Under the pieces are notes generated by a model. It was not told the origin of the DNA. It saw nothing but the letters and a program-made list of their open reading frames with translations, and did not search any database. A DNA stretch of 64,000 nucleotides, taken from positions 992,001-1,056,000 of the forward strand of contig CP030868.2 of the NCBI GenBank assembly GCA_004010835.2, written 5' to 3'. Source of the DNA: Oenococcus sp. UCMA 16435. Lineage in GTDB: Bacteria > Bacillota > Bacilli > Lactobacillales > Lactobacillaceae. A program made the translations under genes and the position numbers. Below are positions 46,978 to 56,125 of the stretch, piece by piece. How positions within the stretch are numbered: position 1 is the first letter of the stretch; every line of letters starts with the position of its first letter.

Positions 46978-47669
46978 ATTTGATAAACTTTTTTCAACAA
47001 ACAATTGAATATTTCCTTATTATGTTGGGAATTGCTATTTTAATTCCAGCTTTTTTCGCTTGGCTGATTTCCTATTTAATTAATCGCGCCGGTTCGGAAA
47101 TTATCAGTCGCTTTGGCACTGGTTTTTACTTATTTATAAGTTCAATCGGCGTAATCGTTCATGAATTATCTCATTTGCTTTTAGCTTTGTTTTTTGGTCA
47201 TCATATTGAAAATTTTCATTTATTACAAGTACCGAAAAATGGTCAGGTTGGTTTTGTCGCTCATTCATCAAATCCAAAAAATCTTTGGCAGGCCTTTGGC
47301 AATTTATTAATTGGATTTGCACCTATGATCGGGAATTCCCTGGCAATTTATTATTTGACTCTATGGCTGCAACCGGAAATTTTTTCCTTTAGAGTCACAT
47401 TCAACTGGAGCCTGCTTGTTTGGTTTTTGATTAGTTTTTCTCTGGCCTTGGGAATCGGATTGTCTCACGAAGATTTTCAAAACTCGCTTCAAGGACTGTG
47501 GCCTGCTTTATTAATTCTTTTAATTCTTGCTTTTCTGTTCGAGATAATAAATAAGATTTCAATTAATCAACTACTAGCCTTCTCTGAAAAAGAAACAACT
47601 CTCTTTGGCTTGGCGTTGATAATCGCTCTGATCGAATTAATAATTGCAAAGATTATTAGCGAAATTTGA
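46974..47669 (+). CDS. Integral membrane protein with HExxH motif (M50-like)
   Basis: The 231-residue protein starts at TTG 46974, overlapping the ybaK stop by four bases. It has about six membrane segments. In the second the motif VHELSHLLLALFFGHH holds HExxH, as in site-2-protease-like zinc peptidases; the usual later NPDG/LDG aspartate motif is not evident, so the enzyme identity is open. Coupled translation with ybaK implies joint expression. A metal-binding membrane protein is the safe description. Confidence 0.6.
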   Translation: MNLINFFQQTIEYFLIMLGIAILIPAFFAWLISYLINRAGSEIISRFGTGFYLFISSIGVIVHELSHLLLALFFGHHIENFHLLQVPKNGQVGFVAHSSNPKNLWQAFGNLLIGFAPMIGNSLAIYYLTLWLQPEIFSFRVTFNWSLLVWFLISFSLALGIGLSHEDFQNSLQGLWPALLILLILAFLFEIINKISINQLLAFSEKETTLFGLALIIALIELIIAKIISEI

Positions 47670-47689
47670 ACTTGTTTGTTATAATTTAA

Positions 47690-47880
47690 GCAATCTCGGC
47701 TGATAGTAATGGATTGGCGGTCATACAGAAAGTTGGTGGAGCTGAAAACCAACCCAGAAAATTCATGAATTACACAGCAAACTTTGAGATCCGTCTCGAT
47801 AATTAAGTTGGTGTTTTCCTTAAAAACACAATCCGGGTGGTACCGCGGAGAAATTCGTCCCGATTATATCGAGGCGTTTT
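47690..47880 (+). promoter_or_regulatory. T-box leader (tyrosine) of tyrS
   Basis: Stem I closes with ATCTC (47693-47697) and GAGAT (47786-47790); the specifier codon TAC (Tyr) is at 47771-47773. The T-box GGGTGGTACCGCGG (47835-47848) is complete, and a terminator CGTCCCGAT/ATCGAGGCG with T6 ends near 47882. TATAAT at 47680-47685 serves as the -10. Uncharged tRNA(Tyr) would stabilise the antiterminator and let tyrS be read. Confidence 0.95.
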
Positions 47881-47902
47881 TTATTGTTTAGGAGCAAATA
47901 AT

Positions 47903-49156
47903 ATGGATATTATTGAAGATTTGAAATGGCGTGGCTCGATAAAACAAACGACCGACGAAAGTGGTTTAGCCAATTTATTAAAACATAAAAAAATCAGTTT
48001 ATACGTTGGAGTCGATCCAACCGCCAAATCAATTCACATAGGAAACTTAATTCCGCTCACAATTTTAAAACGTTTCCAAATTGCCGGCCATCGTCCCGTG
48101 ATAGTCGTTGGAGGCGGAACCGGAATGATTGGCGATCCATCAGGAAAAGCATCAGAAAGAAAACTTTTGCCAAAAGATGTTTTTGATGAGAACGTTAGTC
48201 GAATTACGCAACAAATGACCCGCTTATTCGGCAAAGATGGCTTCGAAATTGTGAATAATTACGATTGGCTTTCGAAACTGGATTTAATCAGTTTCTTACG
48301 TGACTATGGAAAACTCTTTTCAATTAACGTTATGCTTAAACGCGATGTGGTCGCCTCACGTTTACAGGCAGGCATTAGCTTTACCGAATTTACTTATCAA
48401 ATTTTACAAGCAATTGATTTTTATACTCTGTTCAAAGAAAAAGCTGTCCAATTGCAGGTTGGCGGAGCCGACCAATACGGAAATATTTCCAGCGGTGTTG
48501 AATTAATTCATAAATTAGTTGGTCCGGACGCCGAGGCTTTTGGTTTAACAGTCCCGTTGTTGTTGAAATCGGATGGTACAAAATTCGGCAAATCAGCCGG
48601 TGGAGCTATTTGGCTTGATCCGGAATTTTTATCGCCATATGAGTTTTATCAATTTTTCTATAATCAGACTGATGCCGATGTGGTTAAATTACTGAAAATT
48701 TTCACTTTTCTGAACCGCGAAGAAATTGAAGAATTGGCCGAGGAAGTTAAAAACGAACCGGAGAAACGAGAAGCCCAGAGACGTTTAGCCGAGGAAGTAA
48801 CAAAATTTGTTCATGGCCAAACAGCCGTCGAAGAAGCAGAAAAGATTTCTAGAATTCTATTTAATGGAGACGTTGAAAACTTGACAGCTTCACAGGTTGC
48901 CGTTGCATTTTCAGGAGTTCCAACAATCGAAGTCGCAGATCAAAAAACAGATGTAGTTGAATTATTAGTGAAGGACAAAGTAATCGAGAAATCTCGCCGC
49001 CAAGCCCGTGAGGATTTAAAGAACGATGCAATCACAATTAATGGCGAGAAAATTTCCAATGTTAATGAGGTAATCGATCCAACAGAAAAATTCGACGGTA
49101 GATTCATCATCATTCGTCGTGGCAAGAAAAAATACTTTTTGGCTAAAGTGCAATAA
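47903..49156 (+). CDS. tyrS: Tyrosyl-tRNA synthetase
   Basis: The start is ATG 47903 with AGGAG upstream; the longer frame from 47837 runs through the leader terminator. The 417-residue class I enzyme has the HIGH-like SIHIGNLIPL, YQILQAIDFYTL, GADQYGN and KFGKS motifs, plus a C-terminal S4 domain (SRRQAREDLKNDAITINGEK). A tyrosine T-box controls it. Confidence 0.97.
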   Translation: MDIIEDLKWRGSIKQTTDESGLANLLKHKKISLYVGVDPTAKSIHIGNLIPLTILKRFQIAGHRPVIVVGGGTGMIGDPSGKASERKLLPKDVFDENVSRITQQMTRLFGKDGFEIVNNYDWLSKLDLISFLRDYGKLFSINVMLKRDVVASRLQAGISFTEFTYQILQAIDFYTLFKEKAVQLQVGGADQYGNISSGVELIHKLVGPDAEAFGLTVPLLLKSDGTKFGKSAGGAIWLDPEFLSPYEFYQFFYNQTDADVVKLLKIFTFLNREEIEELAEEVKNEPEKREAQRRLAEEVTKFVHGQTAVEEAEKISRILFNGDVENLTASQVAVAFSGVPTIEVADQKTDVVELLVKDKVIEKSRRQAREDLKNDAITINGEKISNVNEVIDPTEKFDGRFIIIRRGKKKYFLAKVQ

Positions 49157-49198
49157 AATAAAGTTATTAGTAATGACAAGATTTATTTCTTGTCTTTC

Positions 49199-49271
49199 GG
49201 GCGTTTAGCTCAGTTGGGAGAGCGCTGCCTTCGCATGGCAGAGGTCACGGGTTCGAATCCCGTAATGTCCA
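49199..49271 (+). tRNA. tRNA-Ala, anticodon CGC
   Basis: The 73-base cloverleaf folds fully: acceptor GGGCGTT/AATGTCC, D-arm GCTC/GAGC, anticodon stem CTGCC/GGCAG with loop TTCGCAT (CGC), variable AGGTC, T-arm ACGGG/CCCGT, discriminator A. The G3-U70 pair marks alanine identity. CCA is not encoded. It follows tyrS by 42 bases. Confidence 0.96.
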
Positions 49272-49299
49272 GAATGGTATAAAGGAAGAATCCAAATTT

Positions 49300-49950
49300 A
49301 TGGATCATAAAAGCCAGAAAAAAGTTATTCAAAGAAAAAGAAGTCGTTTCATACTCTCATTTGTCCTGGGATTATTTATCTGTATTTTTGCAAAATTTTG
49401 GTTCAATTGGGAAATATCTTTATTGATTGCTTGGGACAGTGGAGCTTTAATTTTAATTGCTTTAATTTATTTAGCATTTCAGCCGGATGATGGTCAACAT
49501 ACTAAACAAATCACTTTAAAAGAAGGAGTTCGTTACCCAATTTTAGATATCTTGATTATCGTCGCCTGCTTGGCCAGTTTAGTTATCGGGATTATTATTT
49601 TTACCTATAGTAAAGGAAATCCCATTGAAATTATTTTTTGTATTGCCAGCATTTTCTGTTCTTGGAATTTGATACATATTCTATATGCAGTCCATTATTC
49701 AGAAATGTATTACAAGAAAAATATCGGTAAAAAAGAGGGCGGAGTCGATTTTAATAACAAGGAGCTGCCTAATTTTTGGGATTTTATTTACCTGTCTTAT
49801 ACCATTGGCATGACTTATCAGGTCTCAGACACTAACTTTTCAACAACCGAATTTCGAAAGGTAGCATTGGGCCAAGCTTTAATTTCCTTTTTGTTTAGTA
49901 CGGTCCTTATTTCCACAATGGTTAATTTCCTAGCCAGCATAATGCGATAA
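49300..49950 (+). CDS. DUF1345 membrane protein
   Basis: The 216-residue protein has five hydrophobic segments (about 18-32, 35-57, 85-105, 110-130, 190-212). The segment FIYLSYTIGMTYQVSDTNFSTTEFRK is the DUF1345 hallmark. The function is unknown; the YTIG..YQ.SD stretch loosely recalls an ion-channel pore, but this is inference. It is 28 bases past the tRNA. Confidence 0.8.
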   Translation: MDHKSQKKVIQRKRSRFILSFVLGLFICIFAKFWFNWEISLLIAWDSGALILIALIYLAFQPDDGQHTKQITLKEGVRYPILDILIIVACLASLVIGIIIFTYSKGNPIEIIFCIASIFCSWNLIHILYAVHYSEMYYKKNIGKKEGGVDFNNKELPNFWDFIYLSYTIGMTYQVSDTNFSTTEFRKVALGQALISFLFSTVLISTMVNFLASIMR

Positions 49951-50024
49951 CACATTTTAAAATTAATTAGCCATGATATAAAATCATCAATTAAAGTAGA
50001 AAATCATTAATTCTGAATATATAA

Positions 50025-50051
50025 AAAACGAGTTCCCAAAGAACCCGTTTT
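50025..50051. terminator. Terminator between DUF1345 and pyruvate oxidase genes
   Basis: AAAACG(A)GTTC pairs with GAAC(C)CGTTTT around a 5-base loop with flanking A/T runs; the genes converge on it. Confidence 0.8.
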
Positions 50052-50068
50052 GTAGTCGAAAATTATTT

Positions 50069-51805
50069 TCAGAAAAACTGTCTCAGAATATCTTTGAATG
50101 GCGGCAATTCTGGAATCTTCCAATAATTTTCTAAGTATTCCTGACCAAATTTAGCAAAACCTTTTGCCTCGTCAAGTACGATTTTCCCAGGTAATGGTGC
50201 GTTATCTTCTACATACGCATTAATCAAGACCGGTTTGTCCTTGGTTTGGTAAGCCTGATCAAGGGCTTCCTTAAATTTATCATTGCTTTTTACTGTAATA
50301 CCAATTCCGCCGGCTGCCTGAGCGAATTTTCCGAAATCGATATCTGCGAGATTTATTTCGTAATTGAGTTGTCCAGCAGATTGCTGTTCATATTCTATAA
50401 ATGCCAATTTTTGGTTATTAATAATTACAAAAATAATTGGAAGTTTGTACTTAACAGCTGTGACAAAGTCCTGCATGACCATTGAAAATGCACCATCGCC
50501 AATTAGCGACAAAACTCTTCTTTTCGGAAATACTATCTGACCAGCTATCGCTCCTGGAAGACCACATCCCATCGTTCCCAACCAAGCCGAGATAGCGAAC
50601 TTTTGGTTCCTTTTCACATGCAAAAATCGTGCAGCCCAAGAAGTCGAAGTGCCAACATCTATTGAATAAACTAAGTCATCGGGAGCAGTTTGATCGATAT
50701 AGGCTACCATACTTTCTGGAGAAATCGGAGTAGTATCAAGTTCTCTCTTTTCTTGCATCCATTTGTTCCAGTTATCCATATTCTTTTGGCAGGCTTGCAA
50801 AAAGCTTTTATTATCACGCAAAACTCCTTTTTTATTGAGAGCGTGAACCACATCGTAAACATCGGCTTGGATTGCCGTCGTAACGCTATATCTCTTACCA
50901 AGATTTTCAGCTTTTAAATCTACTTGGATACATTTTGCCTGGCCCTTATTTGGCAAGTATGGTAGATAAGGATAATTGCTTCCTAACAAAATCAATAAGT
51001 CGGCGTTTTTCATCGCTTCATAGGCCGGTTTCGTTCCTAGCTTACCGACGTTGCTCAGAGAATTTGGATGATCATCGGAAATTGTGCCCTTCGCCGGAAG
51101 AGTTTGCACAAATGGAATATTATTTTTTTCTAGAAAGGAAGTAACTTCTTCTCCGGATTCTTTAGCCCCCAACCCAATTAAGGCAATTGGCTTCTGAGAA
51201 TTTTTTATTAGTTCCGAAGCCTTGTTAATCTGCTCCTCGTTTATTGATGGTTTAGCTAAAGAGAAAGCTTTAGCAGAGGAATGATAAATTGTTTTTAACT
51301 CTTGATCAGGTATATCATCAGGGATAGTTAGAACCGCAACTCCTTTGTTTTCGTAAGCACTCCGAATAGCTTGATCCACAATCTCAGCCAGGTTATCTAC
51401 TGACGAAATCGTGCGGTTAAAGACAGCAACATCATCAAACAATTTAGGAGTATTAACCTCTTGGAAATATCCTTCATTTAACGACTGAGAAGTTACTTGA
51501 CCGAGCAAAGCCAAGACAGGAACATGATCCATTTTGGCATCGTAAAGACCATTTAGCAGATGAATAGCACCAGGCCCACCGATTGATAAGCAAACACCTA
51601 TCTTTCCAGTATACTTTGCGCTGGCAGAAGCAGCTAATGATGCTACTTCTTCGTGCCTAACTTGAATAAACTTAATTTTATCTTTTTGTCTTCTTAAAGC
51701 ATCGACGGTTGTATCTACGGAATCTCCAGGAAGACCGTAGACTTCTTTGATCCCCCAATCAGTTAATACGTTAACCAACAGATCCGAACCTTTTTTACTA
51801 GTCAT
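50069..51805 (-). CDS. pox: Pyruvate oxidase
   Basis: The 578-residue ThDP/FAD enzyme turns pyruvate, phosphate and O2 into acetyl-phosphate, CO2 and H2O2. Visible: the catalytic Glu in RHEEVASLAA, the SIGGPGAIHLLNGLYDAK strand, FAD-region ILLGSNYPYLP, and the ThDP motif IGDGAFSMVMQDF. Length is typical. Together with phosphoketolase it gives a second route to acetyl-phosphate. Other members of the acetolactate synthase family are possible but the sequence fits Pox better. Confidence 0.9.
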   Translation of the reverse strand: MTSKKGSDLLVNVLTDWGIKEVYGLPGDSVDTTVDALRRQKDKIKFIQVRHEEVASLAASASAKYTGKIGVCLSIGGPGAIHLLNGLYDAKMDHVPVLALLGQVTSQSLNEGYFQEVNTPKLFDDVAVFNRTISSVDNLAEIVDQAIRSAYENKGVAVLTIPDDIPDQELKTIYHSSAKAFSLAKPSINEEQINKASELIKNSQKPIALIGLGAKESGEEVTSFLEKNNIPFVQTLPAKGTISDDHPNSLSNVGKLGTKPAYEAMKNADLLILLGSNYPYLPYLPNKGQAKCIQVDLKAENLGKRYSVTTAIQADVYDVVHALNKKGVLRDNKSFLQACQKNMDNWNKWMQEKRELDTTPISPESMVAYIDQTAPDDLVYSIDVGTSTSWAARFLHVKRNQKFAISAWLGTMGCGLPGAIAGQIVFPKRRVLSLIGDGAFSMVMQDFVTAVKYKLPIIFVIINNQKLAFIEYEQQSAGQLNYEINLADIDFGKFAQAAGGIGITVKSNDKFKEALDQAYQTKDKPVLINAYVEDNAPLPGKIVLDEAKGFAKFGQEYLENYWKIPELPPFKDILRQFF

Positions 51806-52105
51806 ATAAATTCCCCCTTCGAAATGATTAGAATTAAGAAATCTTTAAGACTATTCTAAGTCAGAAAAAATTTTTAAAGTTATAAACTGAACTATTGAAC
51901 TTTAACTGCTTCTGTATCAGGTATATTTTTATAAAATGGAAGTACACTATTAAAAATGACAATTTAGAATTTTAAAAGTGAATAAAATTCAACAACAAAA
52001 AAGCGAAAACATTTCTTTCAACTATTTTTCACTGTTATCGCTAATGTTTGTTAAAAAATATAATATCCAAATAAATCAAAAAAACGAAAAAAATATTTTA
52101 TCTTT
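51806..52105. other. Intergenic region upstream of pox
   Basis: This 300-bp AT-rich stretch contains the promoter of pox in its left part and no gene that I can see. GGGGG-rich Shine-Dalgarno sequence for pox lies at 51812-51816. Confidence 0.4.
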
Positions 52106-52324
52106 TTACTCTTGATCCCGTTTGCTTTTTAAAAACGGGTTCTCTTCTTTGCCTTTATGGTGGTCACGATACCATTTTTCCGCTTGTTCGGTGGCAATCG
52201 AAATGGCTCTTTGATCACTATATTTTTCTTCCTTTAAAGCATTGGCTATCTCGATAGCCTTATCGCGAACAACTTTCTTCATATTTTTCATTGAAACCGG
52301 GTAATCTTTTTCATTCCAAGGCAT
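52106..52324 (-). CDS. YdaT-like small stress-type protein
   Basis: The 72-residue basic protein (MPWNEKDYPVSMKNMKKVV ... KAIEIANALKEE ... AISIATEQAEKWY) closely fits the N-terminal domain of Bacillus YdaT, a general-stress gene, as I recall it. Only this one domain is present. The biochemical role is unknown. It has its own GGGAAT-type weak ribosome site and stands alone. Confidence 0.75.
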   Translation of the reverse strand: MPWNEKDYPVSMKNMKKVVRDKAIEIANALKEEKYSDQRAISIATEQAEKWYRDHHKGKEENPFLKSKRDQE

Positions 52325-52449
52325 GATATTATTCCCTTTCGTTTAGAAAATCAGAAAATTATTAAATTAGGTTCTCTATATATTATGAATCATTTTGAAA
52401 ATCTTTTCATAAGGTCTGAAAAAATTACCCGTTAAAAAATATAAAAAAA

Positions 52450-52466
52450 CGATTTCCAATAAATCG
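52450..52466 (-). terminator. Terminator of the GNAT gene
   Basis: A 6-bp stem CGATTT/AAATCG with a 5-base loop is followed by a seven-T run on the minus strand, 35 bases after the stop. Confidence 0.7.
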
Positions 52467-52500
52467 CCTCATCATCTTAAATGTTAAATTTTTGACCAGT

Positions 52501-52956
52501 TTATTTTTTTGTTTCGCAAACCAGTGACAACGAGTGAGGGTCGGTCACCGATGTAAAACCGTTTTTAAAATAGAAATGCTCGGCCGGCGTATCTTTGTTT
52601 GTTTCCAAAATTATATTTTCAACTCCGATTTTATGCATTGCACGTTTAATTTTTTTTAAAAAGTCGGAACCAAAACCTTGACGTTGATGATCGGAGGATA
52701 TGAAAAAATTATCCAGTTGATACTCAACTCCTTTATACCACGGCTTAACAAATCCCAAAGCAACGCCCACCAGCTCATTATCGTCTTTATATAAATAACA
52801 ACGATTGGTATTCATTTGGAGCAAATGAATAATGTAATTGCTGATATCGTCATATTTATTATCTTCATGCCAGGGATATTGAGAAAATACCTTAATATAT
52901 AATTTCGTGACCACATCGACATCATTAACACTTAATTGGCAAAATTTTGAAACCAT
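52501..52956 (-). CDS. GNAT-family N-acetyltransferase
   Basis: The 151-residue protein has the acetyl-CoA motif RQGFGSDFLKKI (Q/RxxGxG/A) at about residue 92, a preceding YQLDNFFISSDH strand and the late FYFKNGF motif of GNAT enzymes. The substrate could be an amine, an antibiotic or a protein N-terminus; nothing decides it. Confidence 0.87.
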   Translation of the reverse strand: MVSKFCQLSVNDVDVVTKLYIKVFSQYPWHEDNKYDDISNYIIHLLQMNTNRCYLYKDDNELVGVALGFVKPWYKGVEYQLDNFFISSDHQRQGFGSDFLKKIKRAMHKIGVENIILETNKDTPAEHFYFKNGFTSVTDPHSLSLVCETKK

Positions 52957-53038
52957 TTTTTATTCCTTTGTTGATTGCAATGTAATTATAATTTACACCA
53001 ACATCGGCAAACTGAAAATCAGTAATTAATTAAGCGAA

Positions 53039-53854
53039 TTAAATTGCCTTGGAGGCGAGAACTCCAATACCGATAACAATACAGTAAATCGCAAAAGGAA
53101 GCATCGTATTATTTTTCTTATGATTAAACCAATGCATTAATATATATACACTCAGAAAAGCTGCTAATCCAGCAACAATTCCCCCAATTAAAGACAAACT
53201 CAAAAGTCCGGGAACATGATTTTTGATCAGTTTTGGAATTTCCAAAGTGGCTGCACCAGCAACCATTGGTGTGGACAATAACATAGAAAATCTGGCAGAT
53301 TCCTCATTTGAAAGTCCCATCCAAAAACCAGCGGTTATACTTGATCCGGAACGAGAAAATCCCGGAATCAATGCTAGAGACTGAAAACATCCGATGACAA
53401 GTGCCTGCCAACCCTTTAAATCTTCGATACTTTTATTCCCTCTTTTTTTAGTTTGTTCTCCAAAGAAAAGTAGCAAACCATTAAATATCAAAAAAATCGA
53501 GGCAACGATGACATCACTGAAAGCATTAGTAATTGTTTGTTCAAAAATTGCCCCTAAAATAATTGCCGGGATCGTTCCGATAACAATTAAAGCAAGATCC
53601 CTTTTCGAAGTTTTTTTATTGAATAACGACTTAAGTATCTTTTTCCAATCTTTGCGAAAATAAACAATTAAGGATATTGTTGTTCCAATATGCATCATCA
53701 CCACAAATTCCAGAAAATTTGTTTTCAAAAAAAATGGACTAAGTTTCCAGCCGAATAGATAGGGTATGATCACCGAATGGGCCACACTACTAATCGGAAA
53801 TAGTTCGGATACGCCCTGTGCGATTGCTAAAATTATTGCTTGAAAAAAATTCAT
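53039..53854 (-). CDS. uppP: Undecaprenyl-diphosphatase
   Basis: The 271-residue membrane protein has the BacA/UppP motifs QGVSELFPISSVAHSVI (residues 14-30) and PGFSRSGSSITAG, whose Glu, His, Ser and Arg form the active site. It recycles undecaprenyl phosphate for cell-wall synthesis and its overexpression gives bacitracin resistance. About eight membrane segments are visible. It lies next to an LCP ligase, which uses the same lipid carrier. Confidence 0.95.
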   Translation of the reverse strand: MNFFQAIILAIAQGVSELFPISSVAHSVIIPYLFGWKLSPFFLKTNFLEFVVMMHIGTTISLIVYFRKDWKKILKSLFNKKTSKRDLALIVIGTIPAIILGAIFEQTITNAFSDVIVASIFLIFNGLLLFFGEQTKKRGNKSIEDLKGWQALVIGCFQSLALIPGFSRSGSSITAGFWMGLSNEESARFSMLLSTPMVAGAATLEIPKLIKNHVPGLLSLSLIGGIVAGLAAFLSVYILMHWFNHKKNNTMLPFAIYCIVIGIGVLASKAI

Positions 53855-53958
53855 AATTAAATTAAATCCTTAAAAAAATAATTAAAAACAGGAAACAGTC
53901 TGCCAAAACAATTGCTTATCTTTCTTAAAATAGCCGTATAAAAGAAAGAACTAAAAAA

Positions 53959-55017
53959 TCATTGTCCCAAAATATCGGTGACATCCTCCGGAACATTTAT
54001 TTCCTGAGTTTTTCCCATTAGAGACGAACCAGTAGTTGCCTTGGACAGACCCAGACTTCTTCTGATGATATTAGTGCCTCGCTGTTGATTTGTTTTGGAA
54101 ACAACCTGGAATGATACCCCGTCTTCCCAATCGGATGTTCCATAGATTGAATAAGACTTTATATGCTCTTTTGCTTTTTTGTAATTTTTGGCTATTAGCA
54201 AAAGGTCGTTAAGCGTTAAATTAGTCTTGACATTCTTGGAAAGCGATTCAAAAAATGAGTTACTGAGAAAAATAGTTGGATTTTTAGCTTTATTCAACAA
54301 AGCCTGCATTACCAACCTTTGCCTCAACGTTCTACCATAATCTCCCAAAGGGTCATCATAACGCATACGGGTAAAAGCTAGGGCCGCATTGCCAAACATC
54401 GTCTCATGTTTCGTCCAATCAACACCATTAGTCGTGTGATAATAACTCGTCGAACCCTTAATAAATTTATAAAGATCGTTTCCGGTATCATGTGCTGTAT
54501 AGGGATTATAGGCAAATGATAAAGGAGATTTGACTTTTACTCCGCCAACTTTGTCAACCATTTTAATCAGGCCACCCATATTAACCAAGGCAACAAAATT
54601 AATCGGCACATTTAAATATTTAGAGATGTCGTTAACCGTTTGGTTCAAGTCTGTAAAAGTATAGACAGCATTGATTTTTTGAGGGAAAGTATCTTCCAGA
54701 CCGGGGATGGCTACCATTGTGTCTCTTGGAATCGATACCATCGTAGTAGTCTTTTTTTTCGGATTTACCGTTACAATCATAAGTGTATCGGTTCGTCCCT
54801 TATCTGTGCGTCCTAAATCGCCCGTATCCGTCCCCAGTAACAGAACAGAAAAAGGTTTCTTGGAACTCAAAGTACTGTTGTTTTTGACTGATTTGCTTTT
54901 ATCGCCGATACTTATGTTTGTTTTTTTTAATAGACCGGAAAGGCTTAAATATTTGTAGCCAACAAAAATCAGTAAGATCAAGATAACAAACAATGAAATT
55001 TTTCTTATTTTATGCAT
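53959..55017 (-). CDS. LytR-CpsA-Psr (LCP) glycopolymer ligase
   Basis: The 352-residue protein has one N-terminal membrane helix (residues 7-29) and an LCP domain: LLLGTDTGD, MIVTVNPKKKTTTMVSIPRD, LVNMGGLIKMVDKVGGV, FTRMRYDDPLGDYGR. These residues bind polyprenyl pyrophosphate and transfer teichoic acid or polysaccharide to peptidoglycan. It faces a LysR gene with 157 bases between. The GGGGG Shine-Dalgarno-like sequence lies at 55024-55028. Confidence 0.92.
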   Translation of the reverse strand: MHKIRKISLFVILILLIFVGYKYLSLSGLLKKTNISIGDKSKSVKNNSTLSSKKPFSVLLLGTDTGDLGRTDKGRTDTLMIVTVNPKKKTTTMVSIPRDTMVAIPGLEDTFPQKINAVYTFTDLNQTVNDISKYLNVPINFVALVNMGGLIKMVDKVGGVKVKSPLSFAYNPYTAHDTGNDLYKFIKGSTSYYHTTNGVDWTKHETMFGNAALAFTRMRYDDPLGDYGRTLRQRLVMQALLNKAKNPTIFLSNSFFESLSKNVKTNLTLNDLLLIAKNYKKAKEHIKSYSIYGTSDWEDGVSFQVVSKTNQQRGTNIIRRSLGLSKATTGSSLMGKTQEINVPEDVTDILGQ

Positions 55018-55174
55018 TTTGTTCCCCCTTTTTTTAATTTAAAAATCAATGAAATATCAAACAGTACATTCATCAGAGCTTTTGTTTAAAAAAATAATTG
55101 ACAGATATATAATGCGTTTAAATATTTTTTCTAAATCGATCAATCATCAACATGAAAGATTAAGGTGCATTCCT

Positions 55175-56062
55175 ATGAATTTAAAACAATTAAGATACTT
55201 CGTTACAATTTGTGAAGAAGGGCAAATTACTGCTGCTGCCAAACGTCTCCACATTAAACAACCACTATTGAGTTATGAGATAAAACAATTAGAACTGGAA
55301 TTAGAAACAAGTTTGTTTATAAGAGGCCCTCGAGGAATTTCTCTGACGGATGCTGGTAAAGTACTAAAACCTTACGCCGAACAAATAACAGAACTGTCGG
55401 ATGTCGCCAAAACGAAAGTTAAGTATCTCGATAAAGGAATTTCTGGTTCGCTCTCAATCGGCAGTATTTCTTCTTCAATAAACAAACTACCGAATCAAAG
55501 ATTATTAAAACTTAAAAAATATTATCCTAATATCGCTATCAATGTCATCGAAGGGAATACCTACAAACTTTTAGGCTACTTGGAAAAGGGCCTGATCGAT
55601 TTGGCGATCCTGAGAACGCCTTTTTCCAGTAAGGGAGTAATCGGATATTATTTCGACAAGGAACCGATGGTTGCAGTTTCCGCAAAGAACAATCAAAAAG
55701 ATACTGTCGGCTTACCGGATAAATATTTAAAAATTGACGATTTATCGAATAAACCACTGATAATCTATCGCAGATTTGAAGAATTAATTGAAAATACTTT
55801 CAGAAATCTTGGTTTTAATCCTTTGATAGTGGTTCGTTGCGATGATGCAAGAACTGCCCTCGATTGGGCAAAAGTTGGTTTCGGTACTGCAATTGTTCCA
55901 AAATCGGCCATTCTCCAAGTCGAAAACGAAGGAGAAAAGGACATCGAATTCAGAGAAATTAAAGAGAAAGCTCTGGAAACCCAATTAGCGATTATGTGGA
56001 GAAGAGATGACTCCTTCAATCCATTAACGGAAAATTTTTTAAAAATGTTCATAGGAAAGTAA
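55175..56062 (+). CDS. LysR-family transcriptional regulator
   Basis: The start is ATG 55175 (MNLKQLRYFVTICEEGQI) behind AAGGTG; 42 extra upstream codons are unlike the family. The 295-residue protein has the LysR HTH (TAAAKRLHIKQPLLSYEIKQLE) and a periplasmic-binding-like effector domain. It is divergent from the LCP gene; LysR proteins often control the neighbouring divergent gene, here LCP, but the target is inferred. Confidence 0.9.
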   Translation: MNLKQLRYFVTICEEGQITAAAKRLHIKQPLLSYEIKQLELELETSLFIRGPRGISLTDAGKVLKPYAEQITELSDVAKTKVKYLDKGISGSLSIGSISSSINKLPNQRLLKLKKYYPNIAINVIEGNTYKLLGYLEKGLIDLAILRTPFSSKGVIGYYFDKEPMVAVSAKNNQKDTVGLPDKYLKIDDLSNKPLIIYRRFEELIENTFRNLGFNPLIVVRCDDARTALDWAKVGFGTAIVPKSAILQVENEGEKDIEFREIKEKALETQLAIMWRRDDSFNPLTENFLKMFIGK

Positions 56063-56125
56063 TTTTATAAACAGTTCGTTCTATTTTTTTACATAATGAT
56101 CCAAAAAACAGCTTAATAAAATTGT

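Noticed and set aside
47837..47902. N-terminal extension of tyrS
   Set aside because: It runs through the T-box antiterminator and terminator; ATG 47903 has a proper ribosome site.
49199..49271. tRNA-Ala as an integration site
   Set aside because: No integrase, no repeated 3' end and no phage genes are visible nearby.
52002..52049. AGCG/CGCT and AAACATT/AATGTTT pairs before pox as one structure
   Set aside because: The two pairs are not nested, so they cannot form a single stem.
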